Below are positions 21,689 through 32,122 of a stretch of DNA of 64,000 nucleotides, in pieces. Source of the stretch: Zygnema circumcarinatum (taxonomy: Eukaryota > Streptophyta > Zygnematophyceae > Zygnematales > Zygnemataceae). The notes under the pieces were generated by a model, which saw only the letters and a list, made by a program, of their open reading frames with translations, did not search any database and had not been told where the DNA came from. The stretch is from the NCBI GenBank assembly GCA_037447605.1, contig CM074805.1, forward strand, positions 883,724-947,723, written 5' to 3'. Made by a program: the position numbers and the translations under genes. Positions within the stretch are counted from its first letter, which is position 1. Each line of letters begins with the position of its first letter.

Positions 21689-24600
21689 CCCCCTGTGCGA
21701 GTGAGTCCCTCCCTCCTTGCAGGGGCAGAAGGAGTGGTTGGCGGAGGTGAACTACTTGGGCAACCTCGCCCACCCCCGCCTTGTCCGCCTCCTCGGCGCG
21801 TGCTCGGAGGCCCCCCCCGGGCGGTGCCGCATGCTCGTCTACGAGTTCGTCGCGAACGGCAGCCTCGACCGCCACCTCTTTGAGGCGCCCAAGGGCGGGG
21901 CCCTCCCGTGGCTCGCACGCCTCCGGGTCGCACTGGACGCCGCGCAGGGCCTCGTGCATCTGCACGAGGAGATAGAGCCGCCGGTAGGGAGAGGGAGAGG
22001 GAGGGAGAGGGGGGTGTTTTGAATAAGGGTGGACATGGACCCCGCGGTGGAAAGTCGCCTCCTTTCCCTCTCTTTCTCTCCCCTTCTTATCTATGTCCTC
22101 CCTTTCTTCCCCTTCCCTTCAGGTGATCTTTCGCGACTTCAAGGCTGCGAATGTCCTCTTGGACGAGGCCCTCCACGCGAAGCTCTCCGACTTCGGGCTC
22201 GCCCGCGCGGGGCCGGAGGGCGACAACACGCACGTGAGCACGCGCGTGGTGGGCACGCCCGGGTACGCCGCGCCGGAGTACGTCCTCACGGGACACCTCA
22301 CCGCGAGGAGCGACGTGTGGAGCTACGGCGTGGTGCTGCTCGAACTGCTCACGGGCCGCAGGGCCATGGACGAGGGGCGGCCCAAGGAGGAGGTCAGCCT
22401 GGTCGACTGGAGCAGGCCGTATCTCACGGAGAGGTGGGAGGGGGAGGGAGAGGGAGAGGGGGGAGGGGAGGGAGAGGAGTGGGAGGGGAAGGGAGAGGGA
22501 GAGGAGGAAGGGGAAGGAGAGGAGTGGGTGGGGAAGGGAGAGGGAGAGGAGGAAGGGGAAGGAGAGGAGTGGGTGGGGTAGGGAGAGCGGAAGAGAAGGG
22601 AGTAAGGAGTGAGGGAGGAAAGTGGGAGGAGTGCGAGGACAGGGAGTGGGTGAAGGAGTGGGAGGAAAGGAAGAGGGGTGGGGGGGAGCGTGGCTGCAGG
22701 AGAGGGAGGGAGGGAGGTTGCATTCCCGGCGGAAGTAGAGAAATGGGAGTCGTGGTGGAGCAAAAGACAGGGGAGTGAGTGTGAGAGATGGGGCGCGGAC
22801 AGGGGGATGCTCTCTCTGACACGTCACGCACTCTATTGTGATTCTCGCCTTGTTTTTTTTTCCTTTTTCAGTAGGAGGCTTTTCCGAATCATGGACCCCC
22901 TTTTGGAGGGGCGATATTCCGTGAAGGGCGCGCAGAAGGTGGCTGCTCTCGCCCAGCAGTGTCTGCAGAAGAACCCAAAGCAGCGCCCGCTGATGAGCGG
23001 AGTGGTGGCGGCTTTGGAGCCCCTGCAGGAGCTCACGGGTGAGGGAGGGAGGGAGGGAGGGAGGGAGGGAGGGAGGGAGGGGAGAAGACTGCTAAGTAAA
23101 ATCTTAAGCAAACTGAGCAGCCTTAAGCACTCTGGGGACTTTCCGTTGTTATGGGAGAGTCGGAGAAAGTGGTAGGAGGAGTTGCTGGTTGTTATGGGAA
23201 GGAGAGTGGTTAAGCATTAAAGCCAAATTTTGGATCTCAGACGACTCAGTTTAGGGCCCTTTCTAAACCAAAAAATGAGATTTGTGTAGAGTGCCAGGTT
23301 GGGATTGTACATGAGGCCACGGCTTGTCTAGTTCGTGTAGTTGCATTTGTAACGCTTTCGAAGCAGGTCCAGTATTTCTGTTTCAAGGCGTGTGAGCTAA
23401 TCCTCACATGTCAGTTTAATTTCGTCATATATATACATAAATGACAACGGAAGAGAGCAAGACAAGATTAGAGAGAGTAGATTAGTCGGAGCGGATAGAG
23501 CGAGCGAGAGAGAGAGTAGGGAGGACGGGAGGCAAAGAAGGTGGGGGAAGTGAGGAGAGTGCGAGTAAAGAAGACGGAGAGTGAAGTGGTACAGTGTACA
23601 TTGACACTTTTGAAAGACATAGAATATCATCTGAGAGATTGGTAATGCCGATCGACCATGCACAGGCACTCATGTAGGAAACCTCCCCTCCCTGAACTTC
23701 CTTCCGAGCTGTAGAACCTTAGATACTTTAGGTCCATGCCAGAGGTTTGCCTCATTCCCCTAATCCTAACCCTAATTCTAACCCAACCCTAACCCTTACC
23801 CTAATCCTAACCCTAACCCTAATCCCCCTCCCTCCCCCTTGTTTGCTCTGCCTCCTCAGACCTCGCCTGCAGCTCCCCCATCGGCTCTGAACCCAAAACC
23901 CCGACCACCTCCAGCTCGAGGACGCATTCCTCTTCCCGCATTCCAAGTGGCCGCTCGGGAGAGGCTCGCGCTTCCCCCCGACCTTCAGATCACCGCCACC
24001 TGTCGTCCCGGACGCCGTCCGATCAGTTCTCTCCAAGCACGTCGAGCCGTCGATCGCCGCAGTCGCCTTCTCTGAGGGAGGAGGCGGCAGCGCGGGCGGC
24101 AGCTCACAGCCCTCCCAGCAAACACCCGCAACTGCCGCCAGGGAAGGAGGAGTACACGGCGCCGCTAGTGCTCTCCCTGAGAGAGAGAGCGAGTCAGGGA
24201 GGCAGCTTGAAGGACAGGAGAGGAGTGGCCCTAAGTCCTTTGGCTATAGGAAACCCGAAGCTGGGGAGGAGTAAGAGTCATAGGGGACCTCAGAGTGCTG
24301 ATTCTAGACATGTGGGAACTGGGATGGGAGGGGGAGTTGAAGGGATAGAGGCACGAAGGCCGGCGACGGTGAAGACAACATTGCAGGAGAGGCGGGGGTT
24401 AGCGCTGAGTCCTCTTTCGGTGGGAGTGTCCAATGGACAGGAGGGGCAGGAGAAGGGGGAGGGAGAGGTTGCTGGAGGGAACCACGAGGAACAGAGAGAG
24501 AGGAGGGAGAGGAGGTCGAGGAAGAAGGACAGGTCGAGGAGTAGCAGAAGCCTGCGAGCGGCTGCGAGTGTTGAGGGAGAGGAGGAGGCTGACTCCGGAA

Positions 24601-24770
24601 GCAGCTCCGAGGGGGTGCTGGAGAGACGGAAGGCGAGCAGGGGCGACTCGGGCAGCGAGGGATCGCGGCGGAGCAGGAGAGAGTCAAAGGGCGGCCTCGC
24701 GGAGGACACTGCGAGCAGTGGGAGCAGGTCGGGACGGGACGCGGAGAGCGGGCAGCAGGAGGGCGTATGA
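20576..24770 (+). CDS. Receptor-like cytoplasmic kinase, RLCK-VII/PBS1-like, with long C-terminal tail
   Basis: Five exons: 20576-21451, 21723-21983, 22123-22433, 22875-23038 and 23860-24770; total 2523 bp, 840 residues. It starts MGCF, a myristoylation (Gly2) and likely palmitoylation (Cys3) signal, so plasma-membrane attachment is expected. A Pro/Ser-rich stretch runs to about 225. The kinase domain follows: glycine loop GEGGFGAVY (about 250-258), Lys284 in VAVKTL, Glu300 in WLAEV, catalytic [10 protein letters not shown] (about 383), DFGLA (about 402) and [10 protein letters not shown]. It is an RD kinase in the class that relays signals from receptor kinases in plants. The tail, about 300 residues rich in Ser, Arg, Glu and Gly, is much longer than in typical PBS1-like kinases (about 450 residues in total). 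The fourth acceptor is the second AG of CAGTAG, chosen because it restores the conserved frame. Confidence 0.88.
21601..21685. repeat. Trinucleotide repeat TCA in intron 1 of the kinase gene
   Basis: About 28 perfect TCA units, ending 37 bp before the acceptor of exon 2. The minus-strand reading would give a poly-Asp run, but nothing supports a gene there. Confidence 0.95.
22434..22700. repeat. G/A-rich GGGAGA repeat in intron 3 of the kinase gene
   Basis: A purine-rich tract of GGGAGA, GAGGAGTGGG and related units begins right after the exon 3 donor. It contains two longer copies of a roughly 45-bp block (about 22476-22570). A shorter GGGA array lies just after the exon 4 donor at 23041-23085. 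Confidence 0.85.
23757..23825. repeat. Degenerate telomere-like CCCTAA tract in intron 4 of the kinase gene
   Basis: About eleven units of CCTAA/CCCTAA with variants (CCTAATCC, TTCTAACCC, CCCTTACC), ending 35 bp before the acceptor of the last exon. The basic unit is six bases, unlike the CCCTAAA of most land plants. It is internal, so it is not a chromosome end. Confidence 0.85.
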
Positions 24771-26627
24771 AGGCGGAGGGAGGGAGGGAGGAGGCCCTTT
24801 CTCACTGTCAAGGAGCGTTTCTTTTTTTTTTTTTAGTTTTTTTATGTCAATGCTATAGAGTGCGAATGAAAGGTATGGCCATGGCATGGCATGTGGGGCT
24901 GTAGGATATTAACTTCATGACTTTTTTATTTTTGAGTTTGGCCCGTCCATATGGAGATGGGCAATGTCTGTACGTCCCTCCAAGCAGAATTAGGAAAGCT
25001 TTCTCTTTCCGGCCGCTAGTGGCTGTCATGGTTTATTGTTTACTGAACTGTTAGCTTTGAATTACTCTGTCCAGCAGGTTGTAGGACTACTTTCAGCGAT
25101 TTTAGGGTTGTGGTGTAACTTTAGGGTTGTTAAATAGAGTTATATTATACCGCAGGTAGTCTCGTGTCAGTCTATAAGGAGGCCTTCATTCTTTCAGACG
25201 AAAACGACGCATGGAGCTTGCTCGGGTGCGCACTCCGTGCGGTTTCCGCTTAGTTTGGCTCGTAGACAAAGAGAGGCTCCTGCTACTCCAGTTTAGAAAC
25301 AGCACTCATTCTGTAGCCTCTCTTGTATTGTCCATTTACTTTAGAAAAAAATAAGTCAATAAGGTCCTTGTAGCCGCTTTTCTTTCTCAAAAGTGGTTGG
25401 GTGGAATGGGGATCTGTTCTTTGGTCCTTCGCAGTTTCGAGATCAATGAAGGCCTCAGTAGATACTGCAAAACTGAAATCTGAATGGAGGGAGGACAGAA
25501 GGCGATGCCCATTTGCTGCAGCCCAAAAACGAAAAATGAAGGAATCGATGCAGACTGTTTACAAGTCCCTTCAATGCTAGTCACCCGATCCTCACCAGTC
25601 ATATGATTAATACTACTAAGCGGCGAAATAATGTTAAGATCCATAGAGAAATAGAGGACGCTGGATGGGGGGGGGATGACCTAACTGGGCAGGTACTCGA
25701 TCCGATGGCTTCAGACTGTCAAGGCAGGAAAGGATCTTTGAGAAGCTAAGCTGATTATTGCTAACCCATCAGAATTGACTTTTCCAAAAGCAACAGCTCG
25801 AAAAAACGAACTGCAATCGTAAAGGGTTATGCAGGGCATGTCTCGGCACGAAATGAAAGCTCCAAGGCTTTTTAAGTCGCCAACATTCAGTCAAATATGA
25901 TCCTAAAGGACAGAGGAAAGAGAACTGGGAGACCACTAATGCAGACGCCACTGGAACCTTATTCTTCATCTGCGGTAACAATTTTTGTCTCACATACACC
26001 AGTTTCAGAAGAATCAGCGACTACATAAAATCAAGAAGAAACAGAACACGAGACAAGATCAACGTAAAGTTGGCGAAAAGCAAAGTTTCTTCCTTAAAGT
26101 CAGTGGTGGGTACAAGCAAATCTTTATTCAGGCTGCTACAATGCCTCAATATTGGAGCCGATTACTACACCTTGCCCTCACCAAAACAGAACCCTAACCC
26201 TGCTCGCTGCCAATATTCCGGCAAATCTTTTCAAATGCTGCAACTCAAATGTACAAAAAAATGATTGCAGCCAATAACTGCATAGAAACAATGTGGAACT
26301 CGAGCCCCTGCCTGCAGTCACTAAAATTCCCTTGAAAGCCCGCGAGCGACATCATCACTTATTTCTGGAGTCACCACAGATTGAAAGAACGACAAAGACG
26401 ATGACGCTAGCGAGGGAACAGGTAATAGCTTCCGTCATCGTCCATCATGGCTTCCGATCCACACTTCATAACTACCAGCAGATGGCCGAGCCTCAACTCT
26501 TCACGAGATGAAGTTGTCAGGATGGACAACTCTGCAGCGAATTGCACCTGTGAAATTCTCCGTCCAAAACGGGGCAAATACATCCTTTTCAAACTCCAGG
26601 AGTGCTCAAATGCTACGAGTCACAAGC
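24771..26627. other. Convergent intergenic region
   Basis: This lies between the 3' ends of the kinase and membrane-protein genes. A T-run at 24822-24833 and A/T-rich sequence suit a 3' untranslated region of the kinase. Short TTTAGGGTT-like strings occur at about 25100-25130. No exon with a convincing motif was found on either strand. Confidence 0.45.
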
Positions 26628-27266
26628 TTACGCCTCGTCACGGGAGTAGGCAGGATCTTCGTTGTATGCTCCATACTTCTTCTTCATTTTGTCCGCCAAT
26701 ACATGTGCGCTCTTCGCTTCCATCTTCTCCTTCCTCCTCTCCGCCGCCGCTTGCTCCTTCGCTGCTTGCTTGGGATTCACTTCGACTGTTTGTGCTTCCA
26801 AATCTTCATAGAAATCAATGAGCCCGCACTGATAAATGAGGCATGACAAGAGGAAAGTCACGAGCTGGCTGCAGAAGAGAATGAAGTACAGCGCACCCTC
26901 CGCCCGCAGCAAGCTTTTCGCCGTCGACTTCTTCGTGTCATGCCCGATCTCGTTCAGCACGGTGTCAAGTTTGAAGAAAATCACCAGAAACGAAACGCAG
27001 AGCCCTGCAGTCGACAGAAGCATTCCAAGCAGATGGCAGCCAAAGCATCCTCCTTGGCCGGAAGAAATTGCGCCAAAGAGTCCAGCCACTGTAGTCACCA
27101 CTCCAAGCGCCACAAAGCCCCAGCCCGCAGGAAAGCTTGGACTGTGCTTGATCACAAACATGATGACGATGGAGGCCAAAGCGCCCGACACCACCACCCA
27201 GTTCACCAGCCTGAGGAAGCCGGTTGAAATATGGGCCACATGGCCCTTCAGAGATCTTCCAGGCAT
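26628..27266 (-). CDS. Four-helix membrane protein, unrecognised family
   Basis: One uninterrupted exon of 212 residues, starting MPGRSLKGH; an in-frame Met lies nine codons upstream, but this start fits the beginning of the first amphipathic segment better. Four hydrophobic segments are visible: near WVVVSGALASIVIMFVI, WGFVALGVVTTVAGLFGAI, LLGMLLSTAGLCVSFLVIFF and LYFILFCSQLVTFLLSCLIY. A GCFGCH cysteine motif lies between the second and third. The tail, about 60 residues, is charged and Lys/Glu/Ala-rich. The topology is tetraspanin- or MARVEL-like, but the large loop with a CCG motif of tetraspanins is absent. It is likely a plant endomembrane or plasma-membrane protein of unknown role. Lack of introns is unusual beside its neighbours. 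Confidence 0.7.
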   Translation of the reverse strand: MPGRSLKGHVAHISTGFLRLVNWVVVSGALASIVIMFVIKHSPSFPAGWGFVALGVVTTVAGLFGAISSGQGGCFGCHLLGMLLSTAGLCVSFLVIFFKLDTVLNEIGHDTKKSTAKSLLRAEGALYFILFCSQLVTFLLSCLIYQCGLIDFYEDLEAQTVEVNPKQAAKEQAAAERRKEKMEAKSAHVLADKMKKKYGAYNEDPAYSRDEA

Positions 27267-28017
27267 GGCGCCGCTTCCCTGCTCCCACAACAAATCAACA
27301 GAAACCTCCTCCCTCCTCCTCTCCTCCCTCCTCTCCTCCCTCTACTCTCCTCTCCTCTCCTCTCTCCCTCCCTGTCCTCTCCTCTGTCACCTCCCTCTCC
27401 CCTCTCCGGTCGCTCGCAGTCTCTGCCCCCTCCCTTTCCGACCCGTTGGCTGACGCTCCCGGTGATGTAGTCCGCTCCAAATGATGTAGGGTCAGCGCTA
27501 CATCACCCTCCCATGCTGGCGGAAAAGTGATGCAGGCCTGGCCCAAAGTGATGTTGAGCGCTCCGAGTGATGTCGTGGATGCGGGCGGCGACCGCCGGAA
27601 GGGGCGGCGACGGGAACATTCCTCGCCGGCCACGTGGCAGTACGGCGTGAGGGACAGCTCGCGCTCGCACGGGCGAACTGCATACCCGACCCATGTGCAG
27701 CTGTTATTGTCCTGTTTTCCTCGACAGTGAGACTGTGCACTGAACAGGGAAAGGCAGTTTTCTCTGTCAGCCCGCTCGGCCAAAAGGCTCCGTTCCGTAA
27801 AAGAGAATGCGAATCACGACATTATGACAGGCGGCAAGCCTGGATTGGCTCCGTGTAACGCGGCAACGTCAACGGTCAACGATCAGTGGCCGGATGGGGC
27901 CCGATTGGGGGCGTCGAAAGGGCGAATATGGCATGGGAAGAGTACGCAGGAGGACAGGCCTTGAGGGCGCCCAAGCCCTCCCCTCCCCCACATCGGCATT
28001 GAGCTTCGGGCTGCAGC
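27267..28017 (-). promoter_or_regulatory. Upstream region of the membrane-protein gene with repeated TGATG motifs
   Basis: A C/T-rich run covers 27300-27440. Between 27463 and 27575 six TGATGYNG motifs occur: 27463-27470, 27482-27489, an inverted copy at 27498-27505, 27528-27535, 27549-27556 and 27568-27575. The second and the inverted copy form an 8-bp hairpin stem around an 8-bp loop. A CACGTGGC lies at about 27629. The spacing and nearness to the start suggest a transcription-factor array, which is inference. 27640-28017 holds no other recognised element. Confidence 0.5.
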
Positions 28018-28104
28018 ACTGGCACTGGCACTGGCACTGGCACTGGCACTGGCACTGGCACTGGCACTGGCACTGGCACTGGCACTGGGACTGGGACTGG
28101 GACT
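28017..28104. repeat. Hexanucleotide repeat CACTGG
   Basis: About twelve CACTGG units followed by three GACTGG variants at the high-coordinate edge. It lies between the membrane-protein promoter and the 3' end of the hydrolase gene. 28105-28727 holds no supported gene and is probably 3' untranslated or intergenic sequence. Confidence 0.95.
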
Positions 28105-28727
28105 CACTCATAGAAGCATAGTACTTTGTGTTCAGCAGCTCACTACACACCCTGAGAACTCCAAACTTCTGACAAACATCACGGAAGACCCGCTAAGTGT
28201 GGTGCAAGGGCTGCTTCAAGATGCGCCCACACAACTCGTGCGCATGTCACAGAAGCCAAACGCAGCCACGAGGCCCATGGCTTCCCGCCCAGTGCAGCCG
28301 CAGCAGACGGAGGAGGTCAACATCACACAGACACTGTTCGCATGCAAACCAATTACTTCAATCATTGCTTTTCCAACTCCAAGACAGTGTACAGAATCCA
28401 CCTCTTCCAGCTTCACACTCTTATCTTTGTCTGCCACTACTTGAAACCGCAATTCAAACGCTCTAATGGAAGGCCAATTGGCGGGTTCCTCCAATCACTG
28501 CCATAGGAAATGCGGACACAGGCAAGTAGCCGCAAAGCGGCGCTTGCTTCACTGACATTGAACAGAGAGTACTATTACTCTACAAAATATCTGAATAATC
28601 CGCCATTTCCCTGACACCAAACAAAATGACCAGGCAAAGCGTAGCAATAAAGAAATGGAATTTCACATCTTCTTACAAAGCCAGGCCCCGGAAGGGCAGT
28701 GGCAGCTTTTCGGTCAAAGGGAGGGCT

Positions 28728-31700
28728 TCAGGAAAAAATTGCCTTGGCGCAGATGCAGACCTGGTCACACTCGCACAGCAGGCGCGCAGTGCTCTTGTGG
28801 AGGTGTTTTCTACACCGCGTAAATATTGAATCATAAAGAATGTCAAAATGGATGCCGGCACGAGCCGGGTTGAGGATGAAGGTGATATGGTCTGCCTCGA
28901 ACAGGGTGTAGTACCTGCGCAGGGAGCAAAGCTCAGAAATACCGTGAGAGGGAGGAGAGGGAAGGGAGGAACGAAATTGTGCAGGACAGTGATAGCATTC
29001 ATCAGCCAAGGTTTGCAGCTACACCAACCAAGGTTCGGCACCTGCAGGAACTGCAACTAATGTGAACGTATGAACACATCATGTTAAGGCTGATCAGTGA
29101 CATTCGAATCCCATCAAGCTATCGGTTTTAGAGTTTTCAAAGTGATCGTTAAGCTCCTCACCAAATGCCTGGCTCAAACCGTTGCCTTCCTTTAAGCTTC
29201 AGAGGACAATGCATATGCTTCGTCGGCACGCGAGGGTAGAGCATGGAAATAGTGTTCAGACAGCCGTCATTATCGTGCCAGTCCTCATCCCTGCTCCCCA
29301 ACAGCGAAAAGGACGGAGTAATGAGTTGAGTTTTAGCAGCCACCCCTCATTTATTAGTGGAAGATAGCGGTCATTAAGCCGTCTGCGATACCTTCAATTG
29401 CGTCTGCAAACTGTACAGCCCCTAAAGCTGCTCATCTGATGTTACAAGTGAAAGCTTACAGCAGTCACTGCAAGCAGTACTTGTAGCCCAACCTACCTGT
29501 AGCCCTCGTAAGGAGCAACACATGTCTGAGGAAGTCTCCATTGGCTCATTTGAAAAGACCGGATAAGAAAGACCGGGTGAATGCCTGCTGTGATAGGCAG
29601 TGTCCGCCCCATCACTCTCCTTGTCTTCTTTGTCGCATAGCTGCAAGTGGTCATCAGCAGTGCCCACTAGAGTTAACCTTGGACAGTTGAAATGCCTACA
29701 GCTATTTGAACGGAAAAGTAGATGATGATTATGATGAGGGCTTAGCCAACTGTAAAAAAACATAAATGTAAAAACATCTTTAAGTCCTTTGCATACAAAG
29801 GCTGAGAGCTCAAGAGGCCATGTGTGTTGAAGAGCAGTAAATGCCAGGAAGGTGCTCCTTACCTAAAGTAGTACGTATTTGGATACGTCTTCAGCCGTTT
29901 ATTGAGTTCCATGCTAGCCTGTAAGCTTAGGTCAGGCAGAATCCAGTCACCGGAATGTAAGGGGCCAATACGCTTCATAAGTAGATCCCATAGGCCAACC
30001 AATCCAACTTTATGCCATGATAAGTTGAAGTGGTCAAAGCCCCAACTATAGTAGCGCTTCAGGGGTGTGATGTCAAACCATTCGGTGAAGATAATGACTA
30101 AGTAGAGCACTTGAAGGAGTGTGCATGGGCGCAAAGATAATCCATCACTAGGGCTGCACAATGTTTCACAGAACGAACGGCTGAGAAAGTTCCTAGTGCT
30201 CCTAGTTCCTAGTGTACCTAACACTAAAACACAGGGATAGCCAGGACTGGTCCCCCGTGCATGTCGAGCTATGTAGGCGGCCTTTCCCTTTGCTACTAGT
30301 CATTCGCTCATGCTTCAATAAAAGTATGTCTCGATGTAAAAGAGATGTAGAGTATGGATTTATAAGGCCTTCTTTCCAAAAAGTCAATCATTAATAAAAA
30401 CACTCTCAAATATGCTTTACTGATATGATTAAGGAAATAAACAAAACGAAAGCAAAGGTTAAGAGTACTATAAATTCACCTCAGGCCATCAATATACACA
30501 CGTGTTGAACCGTTCATGGCACCAGATATGGAAGTGAGGCTGGCCACCCAATCAGCATTGCTGTTCTCGAAGCCAGGGAAATACTGTTTCGGGCACAGAA
30601 TGAACAAAATACAAATCAGACCACGACCACAGAAGGAGAGATTCACGTTCAGAAGATTGTTATAGAGGTCAGCATGTCAAGTATCAGATTTCAGGGTCTC
30701 TAAATCTTCTTTGGGACATGAAGAGCGCTTTAGGTTCCAAGCCAGAACTTTTTAACAACCCAGCGGTAAAATGCAACTTGATTCGTACCTTCTCAGCCAA
30801 TAAAGTTTGCAGTAACCGCACGACCTGGACTCCAGATGAATGCCCAACAAAATGAATAGGATGATTCTCGTCCCATTCGGGATAGTGACCTGAGCATACA
30901 ATTGCAAACGCAATAAGAGTGCTGTATCTCTCAGACTCCATACGGAAGTTGCAACAATCACCCGTCCAAGAGAGCAATTGGTGTGCTGTAGTGTGAAAAG
31001 GACTAACTGGCTAAGCAGATTCCGCTAAGGAATTGGTGAATGAAGAGATGACTCAACTAACTCAACTCGACTGTTTGTAACTTACCTATATTGTAAACCC
31101 TGCCAAATCGGTTATGTCCAAAATGTTGACTGTGCTCTTTTCCATAGTCCACGGTCCCGCCCTTCAGATAGTAAAAAAGCTCACAAGCCCTGCGGCAGCG
31201 AAAGAGTATTGCATACCACCATCAACCTAACTTGCTAAGTCATCCACTCAACCTATCGGAACCGAAGTTGGCGGAACCAATAAATGAGAAAACTGAGCGA
31301 GGGTCAGACAAGGGAAAACCACTGATTTGGAAGCTACAGTCCATGGATATCCTCAATGATTCGGCAGAATTGAACAAAACAGCAATTGCCAGGCGTATAT
31401 GCTCTAGAATCCTCTCTTTACATTGCGTAATCTCTTGTCGGGCACATGCCATTATTCAAAGGCATGGAGTCCTTCAAATCATAACCAAGCTCGTGCAACT
31501 ACTTGCCTGTCATGCAAACTTGACAACGATCCAAGATCAGGTACGAGGACACGATCGTCCCTTAACTCTGCTCCACCAAAGTACGAGAGACCCCCCAATT
31601 TCTGTTCTGCCAAATGCGACAAAATTCAAAGATTAGAGCTACCTTTCGCAACGATTTCAGGATTTGACTGTTATTATTCAAAGCTTGCACTTGTAGCTAA

Positions 31701-32122
31701 TCAAGCACGCTGGTGCAAAAGCGGTCAGATGTGCACAGCCGAATTTACAACAGTCACACGTCGAGCAGCTTGCTTACCCCGTGGCCAAAACCAAAAATAC
31801 CGTGTACTAGGACAATTGGCGCCAGATTCTGATACAAATTTCCAGCTTTTTCGAAATCATCAGCATTGTAATTCAGATTTTCCCCTGAAGCCGGCGGAAC
31901 ATCCGCTGTGAATGTAGAAAGTGAGGCTTCAGTAAACTTCGACACTTTTCTCGGTAGGGCCGATGGGGGCAACTTCTCGGGAGTGCTCGTAAAAACCCTG
32001 AAAAACTTAATAAAGTCACAAACGAGGGCCCATGCTATGACTGTTCCCGCGTAGGTAATGTGAACAATTATACTTATTGTAAGTTCCAGCGCACACATAA
32101 GTTGCCAAATCCTTTGCAGCAT
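28728..32122 (-). CDS. Plant alpha/beta-hydrolase, lipase-like
   Basis: Nine exons: 32122-31778, 31601-31507, 31189-31086, 30889-30789, 30583-30480, 30153-29863, 29640-29497, 29290-29162 and 28914-28728; total 1500 bp, 499 residues. It matches a plant lipase-like family I know from Arabidopsis (At1g10740 and At1g23330) along its length: VLVHGIFGFG (about 104-113, oxyanion region), LGGLSYFGGAE, YPEWDENHPIHFVGHSSG with Ser199 as likely nucleophile, GDWILPDLS, RDEDWHDNDG (about 395-404) and EADHITF with His447 as likely catalytic His. An N-terminal hydrophobic stretch (about residues 10-40) suggests membrane anchoring or ER entry. The substrate is unknown; the fold resembles bacterial thermoalkalophilic lipases. 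The intron after 31507 has donor AG/GCAAGT, a regular GC-AG intron. The tail after the last conserved block is Cys-rich and specific to this gene. Confidence 0.9.

Noticed and set aside
21549-21965. Minus-strand ORF with a poly-Asp run
   Set aside because: It is the TCA microsatellite in a kinase intron read backwards, plus antisense of a conserved kinase exon.
22087-22827. Minus-strand ORFs rich in Pro, Ser and Leu
   Set aside because: Antisense of kinase exon 3 and of the purine-rich intron repeat.
23757-23825. A chromosome end
   Set aside because: The telomere-like tract is short, degenerate and inside an intron between conserved kinase exons.
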